From Elusimicrobia bacterium UBA6262 (GTDB lineage: Bacteria > CAYTYR01 > UBA6262), in NCBI GenBank assembly GCA_002441095.1, contig DJVG01000068.1:1-17227 (forward strand): a stretch of 17,227 nt of DNA. Reading direction: 5' to 3'. Both the position numbers and the translations under genes were made by a program. This document shows positions 5,534 to 12,662 of this stretch, in pieces (positions within the stretch are counted from its first letter, which is position 1; every line of letters begins with the position of its first letter). The notes under the pieces were generated by a model. It ran no database searches. It saw only the letters and a list, made by a program, of their open reading frames with translations, and had not been told where the DNA came from.

Positions 5534-6234
5534 AAGCTGCAGTTACTGAAATATTTGCCAGCATCCAGGGAGAAGGATTATATGTAGGTGAACGGCAGAT
5601 CTTTGTACGGTTCAAAGACTGTAACCTGAAATGCGATTATTGTGATACACAGCCTTCGACAAGGCTACGGCGTGCAGGCCAGGCTTCGTGCCAACAGATC
5701 TTAAATAAAATTAAATTGTTAAATACAGGAAAGATGCATTCGGTTTCAATAACCGGCGGGGAACCGCTGTTATATACTGAATTCTTGGAAGAACTTATCC
5801 CCCTGATCAAAGGCCTTGGCCTGAAAGTGTACCTGGAGACCAATGGCACGCTTCCCAGGGAGCTGGCTCAGATAGTCAATCTATTAGACTATGTGGCCAT
5901 GGACATAAAACTGCCTTCATCCTGCGGTAAAGCTTTATGGCAGGATCATAATATATTTCTGCAGATATTGAAAAATTCTTCACTCCAGACAGGTGATTAT
6001 TTCGTAAAAATCGTGCTCACCTCTAAAACTACTCTATTGGAAATAAGAAAAGCTATTGAGCTAATCGGACGGATTGACCGTTTAATCCCTTTGATCCTGC
6101 AACCAGTGACTGCAATTGAGAAAATAAAGACGGTAGCAGCTAAGCATATATTTGCTTATCAGGAATATGCCCAGCGCACTCTCCAAAACGTAAAAGTCAT
6201 ACCCCAGATACATAAAATTATCGGAGTCAGATAA
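5530..6234 (+). CDS. queE: 7-carboxy-7-deazaguanine synthase (QueE, radical SAM)
   Basis: QueE is the radical-SAM ring-contraction enzyme that converts 6-carboxytetrahydropterin to 7-carboxy-7-deazaguanine, between QueD and QueC. The 234-residue product starts with the family block TEIFASIQGEG. It has the 4Fe-4S motif Cys31-x3-Cys35-x2-Cys38 (DCNLKCDYCDT) and SITGGEPLL for SAM binding. Residues 41-54 after CDYCDT (PSTRLRRAGQAS) are encoded by a palindromic repeat-like sequence. The ATG overlaps the queC stop by four bases. The C-terminal half, with LETNGTL and DYVAMDIKLP, is normal. Together with queD and queC, this cluster covers the route from the GTP-derived pterin to preQ0; queF and tgt are not in the window. 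Confidence 0.95.
   Translation: MKAAVTEIFASIQGEGLYVGERQIFVRFKDCNLKCDYCDTQPSTRLRRAGQASCQQILNKIKLLNTGKMHSVSITGGEPLLYTEFLEELIPLIKGLGLKVYLETNGTLPRELAQIVNLLDYVAMDIKLPSSCGKALWQDHNIFLQILKNSSLQTGDYFVKIVLTSKTTLLEIRKAIELIGRIDRLIPLILQPVTAIEKIKTVAAKHIFAYQEYAQRTLQNVKVIPQIHKIIGVR
5651..5688. repeat. REP-like palindrome inside queE
   Basis: AGCCTT cgac AAGGCT (5651-5666) is a perfect short hairpin, followed by a GC-rich stretch ending GCAGGCCAGGCTTCG. It encodes an arginine/serine-rich patch just after the radical-SAM cysteines, where QueE proteins vary. Composition and palindromy suggest a dispersed repeat that inserted in frame. Confidence 0.45.
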
Positions 6235-6238
6235 AATT

Positions 6239-6499
6239 ATGGAAATGATAAGCCTGATCGCCTCTGTCGTTCTGCCTTTGTTCAACATTCCGCTGATTAT
6301 CAGGGTAATTCGCCGTAAGTCCTCCAGCGATATCAGTCTGACCTGGGCTTGGGGGGTCTGGATCTGCCTGTTGCTGATGGCGCCGTCCGGATTCACTTCT
6401 ACTGATCTGGTGTGGAAAACTTTCAATATCGTTAACCTTATTCTTTTTACCGCTGTCGTCATCATTGTCACTATTTACCGTAAAAAAGGAATAAAATGA
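6239..6499 (+). CDS. Small PQ-loop / SemiSWEET-like membrane protein
   Basis: The 86-residue product is predicted to have three membrane helices (about 4-24, 35-50, 60-79). After the first helix comes a basic, serine-rich block (IRRKSSSDISL), which is the PQ-loop pattern. The signature proline is present (Pro18) but the glutamine is leucine. Single three-helix PQ-loop proteins usually dimerise and move small solutes such as sugars; the substrate here is unknown. It starts four bases after queE and overlaps the next gene by four bases (ATGA). That places it in the same operon and makes a role in queuosine-precursor transport conceivable but unproven. A second ATG at 6245 is an alternative start. 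Confidence 0.7.
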   Translation: MEMISLIASVVLPLFNIPLIIRVIRRKSSSDISLTWAWGVWICLLLMAPSGFTSTDLVWKTFNIVNLILFTAVVIIVTIYRKKGIK

Positions 6500-7500
6500 A
6501 AGACCTATATTCAAAAGTAAAAGCCAATTACCAGGCAAATAAAAATAACTATAAAGTGATAACTTGGGGGACGATCGTAAGTATTATGTTGATAGCTTTT
6601 CACTTGCAAAAAAGTCTTCCTGCCATCTTCCGAGGGTCTATTTGGTATATTTTCTCTTTAGCTGCTGCTTTTTTTGGTTTTATTTTATTTTTTACTGGAT
6701 TTAGGAGGCTAAATCTTAAAAGAATAGTAGAAGATATGCCTATTTCCAAAATTATTTCCATTGCTCCAGGTTTAGTTAAGATAAGGGGAAAAGTTCTCCC
6801 TGAAAAAATGATTACGGCTCCTTTTAGCCAGAGAGCTTGTGTTTTCTATAAAACTGCCAGGTATAGTTCCCCCGTATTATATTTATTTAGAGAGGTAGAG
6901 AAGTCCTTTAGTGATAGTAATGCTTTATACCTCCAAGATGAAACCGGCTATATAAGAATTTTCACTGGGGAGGCGAGGATTTATTTGGGAGTCCCTGATA
7001 GCATAAAGAACAATTCCATTGAAATGAACGAAGAATGGATTATAGTTCCTGGTGATGAAATCACTGTGCTTGGTACCTGTTCAAAATTAAAAACAGAAAA
7101 AGACGATGAGCTGGCCTCAAGTTATGATCTAAATACGCAAATACAGCTATTAAAAAGATCTCCCGAAAGGTTAACGCAACTTGATATGAACAAAGACGGC
7201 AGTATAAGCGCAGAGGAATGGGATAAAGGCGTAGAGGATTTAAAGCGGAAAGTTGGTGAAGAACTGGAAATCAGAAAAAAAACTAATACCTGGGGCGATA
7301 TGGTGATCTCTGCAGGAGAAGAAGAGAGCCTATTTGTAATTAGTAATGATAATGAGAAAAGATTTAAACGAGATCTCTTATTTGAATCGGCCAGATATAT
7401 GGTGCTGGGAGTGGTTTTAGCTGCTCTTTCCATTTGGTTGTATTTTGTAATTAAGGATCTATTAGTGCATATTGCTATCAATGCCAGACCAGGTCAATAA
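6496..7500 (+). CDS. GIDE-domain-like membrane protein with an EF-hand
   Basis: The 334-residue protein has two N-terminal membrane helices (about 21-37 and 49-69) and one near the C terminus (302-319). Between them is a module resembling the GIDE/MULAN-type domain known from eukaryotic E3 ligases and found without RING in bacteria: PISKIISIAPGLVKIRGKV (82-100), a RACVFYK-type segment (113-119), YLQDETGYIRI (145-155), and late ISAGEEESLFVIS (271-283). In the middle sits a canonical EF-hand loop, Asp230, Asn232, Asp234, Ser236, Ser238 and Glu241, so calcium binding is likely. No RING domain or enzyme motif is seen. It overlaps the PQ-loop gene by four bases and has AAAGGA upstream. Function is unknown; a calcium-responsive envelope role is inference. 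Confidence 0.65.
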   Translation: MKDLYSKVKANYQANKNNYKVITWGTIVSIMLIAFHLQKSLPAIFRGSIWYIFSLAAAFFGFILFFTGFRRLNLKRIVEDMPISKIISIAPGLVKIRGKVLPEKMITAPFSQRACVFYKTARYSSPVLYLFREVEKSFSDSNALYLQDETGYIRIFTGEARIYLGVPDSIKNNSIEMNEEWIIVPGDEITVLGTCSKLKTEKDDELASSYDLNTQIQLLKRSPERLTQLDMNKDGSISAEEWDKGVEDLKRKVGEELEIRKKTNTWGDMVISAGEEESLFVISNDNEKRFKRDLLFESARYMVLGVVLAALSIWLYFVIKDLLVHIAINARPGQ

Positions 7501-7536
7501 TATTTATTAATAACCATTTTATAGAAGGAGATATAA

Positions 7537-7896
7537 TTGGATAAAAAAGCATTGAAGAAACAATATAAAGAAACTTTGCAGTCGATGGGTGTTTTTAAAA
7601 TACAGAACAAAGTAAATGGCAAGATACTGATCGTCAGCAGCAATAACATAACAGGCCGGATCAATCGGGAAAAGTTCCAGCTGGATATGAGCAGCCATCA
7701 AAATACAGATTTGCAGAAGGATTATAAGGAATTTGGCAAAGATAGCTTTGTCTTTGAGATAGTTGACCAGCTTAAACCAAAAGAAGATCCAGCCTATAAT
7801 TACACCGATGACCTGGCTGTGCTTGAAGCTATGTGGCTCGACAAGCTCCAGCCATACGGAGACAAAGGCTATAACGAGAAAAAATCTCCCAAATAG
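7537..7896 (+). CDS. GIY-YIG-like nuclease family protein
   Basis: The 119-residue product resembles small standalone GIY-YIG proteins: GVFKIQNKVNGKI (18-30) at the first strand, an INREKFQLDMSSH helix region (42-54), LQKDYKEFGKDSFVFEIVD (59-77), and an ELE-like LEAMWLDKLQPYG (96-108) ending in GYN. The catalytic signature is weak: the first tyrosine is Phe20 and the YIG triplet is replaced in ILIVSS, so nuclease activity is doubtful. It starts at TTG 7537, supported by a strong AGAAGGAGA at 7523-7531. The neighbouring kinase gene follows after eight bases, so cotranscription is likely. No specific biological role can be assigned. Confidence 0.65.
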   Translation: MDKKALKKQYKETLQSMGVFKIQNKVNGKILIVSSNNITGRINREKFQLDMSSHQNTDLQKDYKEFGKDSFVFEIVDQLKPKEDPAYNYTDDLAVLEAMWLDKLQPYGDKGYNEKKSPK

Positions 7897-7904
7897 AAGG
7901 AATT

Positions 7905-8888
7905 TTGGCTCATAAAATATTGAAAGCGCCAATAAGCCATAAAACAATAGGACTACTGATCAGGCAGGGATTTGGCAGCGGAGTTAAGGTAATAAGCGCT
8001 AAGCCTATCCGTGGCGGACTGTTCAATACTTCCTATAAGGTTGAGTTAGCTGACAAAAGAGTGGTAGTTTTAAGAATAGCTCCCCCAAAAGACAAAAAGC
8101 TAATGGGCGTGGAAAAGCAATTGCTGAAAAGGGAAGTACATATTAACCAGTGTTTAAAAGGAAAAGACATCCCTGTCCCAAAATTATTGTTCTCTGATTT
8201 TTCAAGGAAAATAATAGATCGCGATTATATCATCTCTGAGTTTATGGAAGGGCATACTGCCTTCTATCATCAGAAATATTTGACTAAACAGGAAATGGAG
8301 AGCATATACCAGGAACTTGGAAAATACGCCAGGCAGATACATTCATTGGAGAATAAGGGAAAATGGTTCGGCTATCCCCCGCCTTTTACCCGGCATAAAA
8401 AATGGAGTGATTTTATCGCCCAGTATGTGCGTTCCCTGGAAGAGGACTTGAAAGGGCAGCCATATTTGCGTCTTCCCAGGGAATATTCACTATCAACTAT
8501 AGCTAAAAATATAGCGCCCCAGCTTGATAAATTAAAAACTCCGAAGCTTATTCATGGGGATCTTTGGCTAAGAAATATATTGATCCAAAAACAACAAGGG
8601 CAATATAAGATATCGACTATCCTGGATTGGGACAGGAGTCTCTGGGGTGATCCATATTTTGAGTGGATCCTTTATGGTACTGATCCAAATCCGTCTTTCT
8701 GGAAAGCCTACGGAAAAACTATGCCGGTGACAACTGACCTAGCTTATGTCAGGGTTCTGCTGTACAAATCCTGTGGCGCAATTCAGGCAGCTCTTGAGGA
8801 CAGCATCCATTTTGGCTTAAAAAAGAAAGCCCTGACCATGTTTGGCTACGCGCTAAAGGATCTAAAGGAATTATCAACAAAACTATAG
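7905..8888 (+). CDS. APH/choline-kinase-fold phosphotransferase
   Basis: The 327-residue product has the protein-kinase-like fold of the aminoglycoside phosphotransferase family. It has a glycine-rich N-lobe loop (IRGGLFNTSYKV, 36-46), a VVVLRI strand that would hold the ATP-binding residues, the Brenner motif HGDLWLRNIL (217-226) with catalytic Asp219 and Asn224, and the metal-binding ILDWDRSLWGDP (239-250) with Asp241. This family phosphorylates small alcohols such as choline, homoserine, sugars or drugs; the substrate cannot be read from sequence, and antibiotic resistance should not be assumed. The start is TTG 7905, preceded by AGAAGG; no nearby ATG exists. It lies between the GIY-YIG-like gene and a NUDIX gene, all closely spaced. 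Confidence 0.85.
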   Translation: MAHKILKAPISHKTIGLLIRQGFGSGVKVISAKPIRGGLFNTSYKVELADKRVVVLRIAPPKDKKLMGVEKQLLKREVHINQCLKGKDIPVPKLLFSDFSRKIIDRDYIISEFMEGHTAFYHQKYLTKQEMESIYQELGKYARQIHSLENKGKWFGYPPPFTRHKKWSDFIAQYVRSLEEDLKGQPYLRLPREYSLSTIAKNIAPQLDKLKTPKLIHGDLWLRNILIQKQQGQYKISTILDWDRSLWGDPYFEWILYGTDPNPSFWKAYGKTMPVTTDLAYVRVLLYKSCGAIQAALEDSIHFGLKKKALTMFGYALKDLKELSTKL

Positions 8889-8905
8889 CAAACGGGACGG
8901 CTTAT

Positions 8906-9409
8906 ATGACCAAAACAATAGTATCTGGCAGGGTGATAACCCTGGAACATAAAATAATACCTTTGCCTAATGGCACGGCAGTACGTATGGATGTTATAAA
9001 ACATTTAGGGGCTGCATTGATCGTGCCTTTTCTCAACCGGGATAAAGTAATCCTGCTGAAGCAATACCGGCCGGTCATCAGCAAATACCTCTATGAACTG
9101 CCGGCTGGCACAGCGGAGAAGGGCGAGAACGATCTGCAGACTGCCAAGCGGGAACTGATCGAGGAGACAGGATATTCAGCCGGGAAGATGACCTTAATGG
9201 GGCATATCTATCCAGTGCCTGGGTATTCCACTGAGAAAATAGCCATTTATAAGGCCGAAAAGCTTAAACCAGTGAAATATCACGCTGAAGAAGATGAAGT
9301 CATTACTATTCAGACCGTAAACAGAGCCAAAGTCAGGCAGATGTTCAAAAAAGGCCAGCTAACTGATGCCAAAACCATCTGCGCCTTCGCACTTTGCCAT
9401 TGGTTGTAA
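8906..9409 (+). CDS. NUDIX hydrolase, ADP-ribose pyrophosphatase type (copy 1)
   Basis: The 167-residue enzyme has a complete NUDIX box: Gly68, Glu74, Arg82, Glu83, Glu86, Glu87 and Gly89 in the pattern G-x5-E-x7-REUxEExGU. The preceding ILLKQYRPVISKYLYELPAG and the following PVPGYSTEKIAIYKAEKL are typical of the NudF group that hydrolyses ADP-ribose to AMP and ribose 5-phosphate; this substrate is inferred from family. It begins 17 bases after the kinase gene, with only a weak ribosome binding site. A second copy with about 88 percent identical residues is at 14096-14599, and the DNA between the copies is A+T-richer accessory material. A 35-bp repeat starts just after its stop codon. Confidence 0.93.
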   Translation: MTKTIVSGRVITLEHKIIPLPNGTAVRMDVIKHLGAALIVPFLNRDKVILLKQYRPVISKYLYELPAGTAEKGENDLQTAKRELIEETGYSAGKMTLMGHIYPVPGYSTEKIAIYKAEKLKPVKYHAEEDEVITIQTVNRAKVRQMFKKGQLTDAKTICAFALCHWL

Positions 9410-9413
9410 TGTG

Positions 9414-9448
9414 CGACCCTTGGGAGTCCGCCTCGTTTTATTGGCGGA
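9414..9448. repeat. 35-bp palindromic repeat, left copy
   Basis: The sequence starts CGACC, continues GGGAGTCCGCC and ends TTGGCGGA, so its arms TCCGCC and GGCGGA can pair. It matches 10069-10103 at about 31 of 35 positions in the same orientation. The two copies bracket the membrane-protein gene at 9505-10041. Inverted relatives lie in 442-591. Confidence 0.7.
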
Positions 9449-9454
9449 TCTGGC

Positions 9455-9460
9455 TATAAT
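9455..9460 (+). promoter_or_regulatory. Possible -10 box upstream of the 9505 gene
   Basis: A perfect TATAAT would start transcription near 9467. No good -35 box is visible 16-18 bases upstream, so the call is weak. If real, the in-frame GTG at 9463 would be outside the transcript, which supports the later start at 9505. Confidence 0.35.
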
Positions 9461-9504
9461 GAGTGACCATAAGGAGGGAGCCATTTGAATATAGAGGTGA
9501 TAAA

Positions 9505-10041
9505 TTGACGCAGACAATAGGGAAAAGGATTGAGATAGATGGCTTTAATGTCCAGATACAATCTGCTAATAATATATTCGTATCTGCCTTTCTCTCTTTT
9601 TGGCTGACTGGCTGGACTTTTGGCGGGATATTTGCAATACGTGCTTTAGTTACTGAATGGACTAAGAATTTTGGGGCTGCATTATTCCTGCTATTCTGGC
9701 TTTGCGGCTGGGTGCTGGGCGAGTCTTTTGCGTTAGCTACGATCCTGTGGGGATTTTTTGGGAAAGAAATCCTTAGCGTAAATCAAGGTGTCCTTACCAT
9801 TAAAAGAGATATATTTGGGCTGGGCCCAAGAAGAAGATATGATATCATAAAAATAACCAATCTCCGGGCTACCGTACCAGCTAACTCAGTAACAGCTGAT
9901 CAATATAACCGGCCGAAATATGGTTTATATAGTGGGGCAATATATTTTGATTATGAAGATAAAAGAATTATGATCGGGGCTGGCCTGCCAAAACCAGAAG
10001 CAGAAGAATTAGCAGCTTTTTTAAAGGGTATAGTAAGATAG
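9505..10041 (+). CDS. Two-helix membrane protein with a PH-like C-terminal domain
   Basis: The 178-residue product has two membrane helices that repeat one motif: FLSFWLTGWTFGG (29-41) and FLLFWLCGWVLGE (61-73). The C-terminal part (about 88-178) is a beta-rich region, LSVNQGVLTIKRDIFGLG and YFDYEDKRIMIG, resembling bacterial PH-like domains of small membrane proteins; function is unknown. I prefer TTG 9505, which has AGAGGTGA four bases upstream. An in-frame GTG at 9463 would add 14 residues but has no ribosome binding site and probably precedes the transcript start. A seven-codon leader frame (9485-9508) with a very strong AAGGAGG overlaps this start. The gene is bracketed by 35-bp palindromic direct repeats, as if it were a single-gene cassette. 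Confidence 0.65.
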   Translation: MTQTIGKRIEIDGFNVQIQSANNIFVSAFLSFWLTGWTFGGIFAIRALVTEWTKNFGAALFLLFWLCGWVLGESFALATILWGFFGKEILSVNQGVLTIKRDIFGLGPRRRYDIIKITNLRATVPANSVTADQYNRPKYGLYSGAIYFDYEDKRIMIGAGLPKPEAEELAAFLKGIVR

Positions 10042-10068
10042 GATAACCGTTTGGACACCTGTTTCGCG

Positions 10069-10103
10069 CGACCGTAGGGAGTCCGCCACGATTTATTGGC
10101 GGA
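10069..10103. repeat. 35-bp palindromic repeat, right copy
   Basis: Direct repeat of 9414-9448; its arms TCCGCCA (10082-10088) and TGGCGGA (10097-10103) pair. The rest of the gene-free stretch up to 10495 holds the inverted relative at 10136-10160, a perfect TTGACA at 10198-10203 with only a poor -10 (TATCTA at 10222), and no convincing gene. Confidence 0.7.
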
Positions 10104-10135
10104 GTGGACCGTAGAGGGTTCGACTGAAAGTCGCC

Positions 10136-10160
10136 TCCTCCAAAAAGATTGGCGGACACA
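10136..10160 (-). repeat. Inverted relative of the GTCCGCC repeat
   Basis: On the - strand this reads GTGTCCGCC, a T-rich loop and TTTTTGGAGGA, closely matching a module inside 442-591 (GTCCGCC, CCTTTTGGAGGA). Two orientations of the family therefore lie within 100 bases of each other here. Confidence 0.5.
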
Positions 10161-10495
10161 GCGCTGGAGTTTGTTGGCGGGTAGGAAGGGTAAGGGGTTG
10201 ACAGATGGGGATGGGGAAGAGTATCTAGTGGGAAAGAGGGATTCGATATCGTAATATCTAACTACGTCCCCTAAATCCAGTTTCATTGATAGTTAAAGAC
10301 TGGTTGGGCCTAAAAGTTCAATATGCAGGTCTGTTATATTCAATTAAAGATAAAACGGTCGTTGGTCGTGTTGTATTAGGCAAACGAAAACCCTCGGGTT
10401 GGGAGCGAAATAATTAAAGCTCTACGTATGGATACTACGCAGTGGGAAGTAGGCTTAGAAGGCAATTGAAATAATAGCTAAGAAGGAGATATTAA

Positions 10496-10984
10496 ATGGA
10501 ATATAACTTAAGGGCAGAATATCACAAGTATGCTTGGGATTATTTCGTATTGCATGCAAATCAGAGATTGGCAACATTTAACTTTTATTTAATTATTGCA
10601 ACTCTTGTAACCTCAGGCCTATTCACAACATTCCGCAAAGAATTTGCCGGTCCTTTGATTGGATTAGTTCTTTCTATATTATTATTTATTTTCTCAATAT
10701 TATTTTGGAAATTAGATCATAGAAATAAAATGTTGGTGCGAAATGCTGAACGCGCGTTAAAATATCTAGACAAGCAGGTAGATTTTAAAGATAACGACTT
10801 ATCTCCCAATGAATTAAAGTTATTTGAGTACGATGATTATGAGATCGAAAAATGCAAATCGGTTAAATGGTACTGTTTGCAAAGTACCTTCTGGAGCTAT
10901 TCAGATTGCTTTAACAGCGTATTTTTCTTGTTTGGCTCTGTTGGATTCATAGGGATTATCTATATAATATACTGTCTAATATAA
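10496..10984 (+). CDS. Three-helix membrane protein (SLATT-like layout)
   Basis: The 162-residue product has a short N-terminal region with the motif WDYFVLHANQRLATFNFY (15-31), two closely spaced membrane helices (28-45 and 50-72), a charged cytoplasmic region of about 65 residues, and a final helix (141-161). The order of paired helices near the N terminus with a soluble segment behind them recalls SLATT-type membrane proteins linked to nucleotide signalling and defence, but I cannot confirm family membership from sequence alone. The start has an excellent GAAGGAGAT. The gene is markedly A+T-rich compared with queC or the helicase, and it opens the A+T-rich stretch with the nuclease and dGTPase-like genes. 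Confidence 0.7.
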   Translation: MEYNLRAEYHKYAWDYFVLHANQRLATFNFYLIIATLVTSGLFTTFRKEFAGPLIGLVLSILLFIFSILFWKLDHRNKMLVRNAERALKYLDKQVDFKDNDLSPNELKLFEYDDYEIEKCKSVKWYCLQSTFWSYSDCFNSVFFLFGSVGFIGIIYIIYCLI

Positions 10985-11047
10985 GGGGGGCGACATAGAG
11001 CCCTAATACAATTGGTAACCCCTCGCAGAATTTAAAAGGAGCATAAA

Positions 11048-12553
11048 ATGTATATTACGGCATCCGACCTATACAATTACGTTAAATGTCCCCATCTCAT
11101 TTGGAGAGATAAATATGGACCTCAGGGTGAGAAAATCAGAGAGACAAATCCATTTGTTGATCTACTTTGGCAACGAGGGATTCAACATGAGGAAGAAGTA
11201 GTTAACAAAATTGGTCAATTTATTGACTTGCATGTAGGCACTCTAGAAGAACGATTTGAGAGAACTGTTAAGGAAATGAAAAAGGGAACCCCCTTGCTTT
11301 ACCAGGGAGTTATTATGCATGATAATCTATTGGGCATTCCAGACTTGCTCAAGAAGATATCCGAAAACATATATGTTCCTATAGATATAAAGTCAGGTAT
11401 GGGGTTCGAAGGTAGCGACGAAGATGATGTAGATGAGGGGAAGCCAAAGAAACATTATGCTCTTCAATTATGTCTTTATGTAGAAATATTAAAGAATTTA
11501 GGATTTGCAAAGGAAAATAACGGCAAAATAATTGATATATCTGGAAAGGAGGTAGATTATTTATTAGATACAGCACAGGGGTCGAAAACTCCAGAAAGTT
11601 GGTGGGGACTATATCAATCTGTGAAAAAGGATGTAAAGGCCCTGTTAGAAAATCAACAACAAAACAAACCTGCTTTAAGTGGAATTTGTAAGCTATGTTG
11701 TTGGTGTAATAGCTGTAAGAAATGGTGTCGGAAAGAAAGTGATCTCACTAATATATTCTATTTAGGAAGAAGTAGGCGAGATGTAATTAGCAAGGATATC
11801 AAGATAGAGAAAATGGAGCAACTCAAAGAGCTCAATATAGCGACAATATTGGCGTCAAAAAAGCTGGATAAATCTTTTCTACGAGGTATCGGGGAGGAGC
11901 TTCTTAAAAAATATATAAATAGGGCAGAAATTATTACTAAAACAAAAAAGCCGGTAGTATATAAGAAAATTGAATTGCCGAAGGTTCCAACTGAATTGTT
12001 TTTTGATATTGAAGATGATCCCACACAAGATTTCATATATTTGCATGGAGTTTATAAGAGGGAGAAAGGGAAAGGTGAATTTATTCCATTCTTAGCTAAG
12101 GAATTCGCAAGGGAATCAGAAAAGGAAGCATGGAATATGTTTTGGACTTACATTAATTCTTTGCCACTTAACAGTTATGCAGTTTATTACTATTCTTCTC
12201 ACGAGAAAACAGCATATAAGCATCTAAGGGAGAGGTATCCTGATATTATTACTCAGGAGGAGCTAGAGGGGTTTTTTGCTAATCCCAATGTTATAGATTT
12301 ATATTCGAAAATTATCCTTAAATACACAGATTGGCCCCTGTCCAGCTATTCTATAAAAGATATAGCGACTTTATTGGGATTTAAATGGAGAGATGAAACT
12401 CCATCAGGTGCGTTATCTATACAATGGTATAACGAATATCTTAAAACAAGTGATGGAGATATATTAAAACGAATATTGGAATACAACGAAGATGACTGTA
12501 AGGCAATGATGGTTTTAAAAGACGAGATAGAATCATTATCCAACAGATTATAG
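11048..12553 (+). CDS. TM0106-type RecB-like nuclease with RNase H-like C-terminal domain
   Basis: The 501-residue product has two nuclease halves. The N-terminal half is RecB/Cas4-like PD-(D/E)xK: GIPDLL (Asp99), then PIDIKSG (Asp113, Lys115) and ALQLCLYVE (Gln140). Cys14 and a dense cysteine cluster at 214-227 (CKLCCWCNSCKKWC) could hold an iron-sulfur cluster as in Cas4. A helix-hairpin-helix-like segment follows (about 255-290). The C-terminal half (about 314-500) is an RNase H-like/DEDD exonuclease domain: LFFDIEDDP (Asp320, Glu322), VIDLYS (Asp417) and YNEDDCKAM (Asp482, Asp483). This order is that of the TM0106 family, whose role is unknown. AAAAGGAG precedes the ATG. All catalytic residues look intact. 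It lies in the A+T-rich stretch between a membrane protein and a dNTPase-like gene. Confidence 0.87.
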   Translation: MYITASDLYNYVKCPHLIWRDKYGPQGEKIRETNPFVDLLWQRGIQHEEEVVNKIGQFIDLHVGTLEERFERTVKEMKKGTPLLYQGVIMHDNLLGIPDLLKKISENIYVPIDIKSGMGFEGSDEDDVDEGKPKKHYALQLCLYVEILKNLGFAKENNGKIIDISGKEVDYLLDTAQGSKTPESWWGLYQSVKKDVKALLENQQQNKPALSGICKLCCWCNSCKKWCRKESDLTNIFYLGRSRRDVISKDIKIEKMEQLKELNIATILASKKLDKSFLRGIGEELLKKYINRAEIITKTKKPVVYKKIELPKVPTELFFDIEDDPTQDFIYLHGVYKREKGKGEFIPFLAKEFARESEKEAWNMFWTYINSLPLNSYAVYYYSSHEKTAYKHLRERYPDIITQEELEGFFANPNVIDLYSKIILKYTDWPLSSYSIKDIATLLGFKWRDETPSGALSIQWYNEYLKTSDGDILKRILEYNEDDCKAMMVLKDEIESLSNRL

Positions 12554-12662
12554 AGACCAGATAACTAGAAGATTGATATTTTTACAAAACCTATTTTGGT
12601 ATGGTAAACAAAACAGTGTTTAGGTATAAGGTAATATCCTAGAGCTTCAAAAGGGAGCCCTT

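Noticed and set aside
7905..8888. Reading the kinase as an aminoglycoside resistance gene
   Set aside because: The motifs only establish the APH fold; many members act on choline, sugars or amino alcohols, and nothing nearby suggests resistance.
10286..10417. 43-codon frame (ending KRKPSGWERNN) between two accessory genes
   Set aside because: It has no ribosome binding site, only a TTG start and no recognisable domain. It could be a gene remnant, but this is not supportable.
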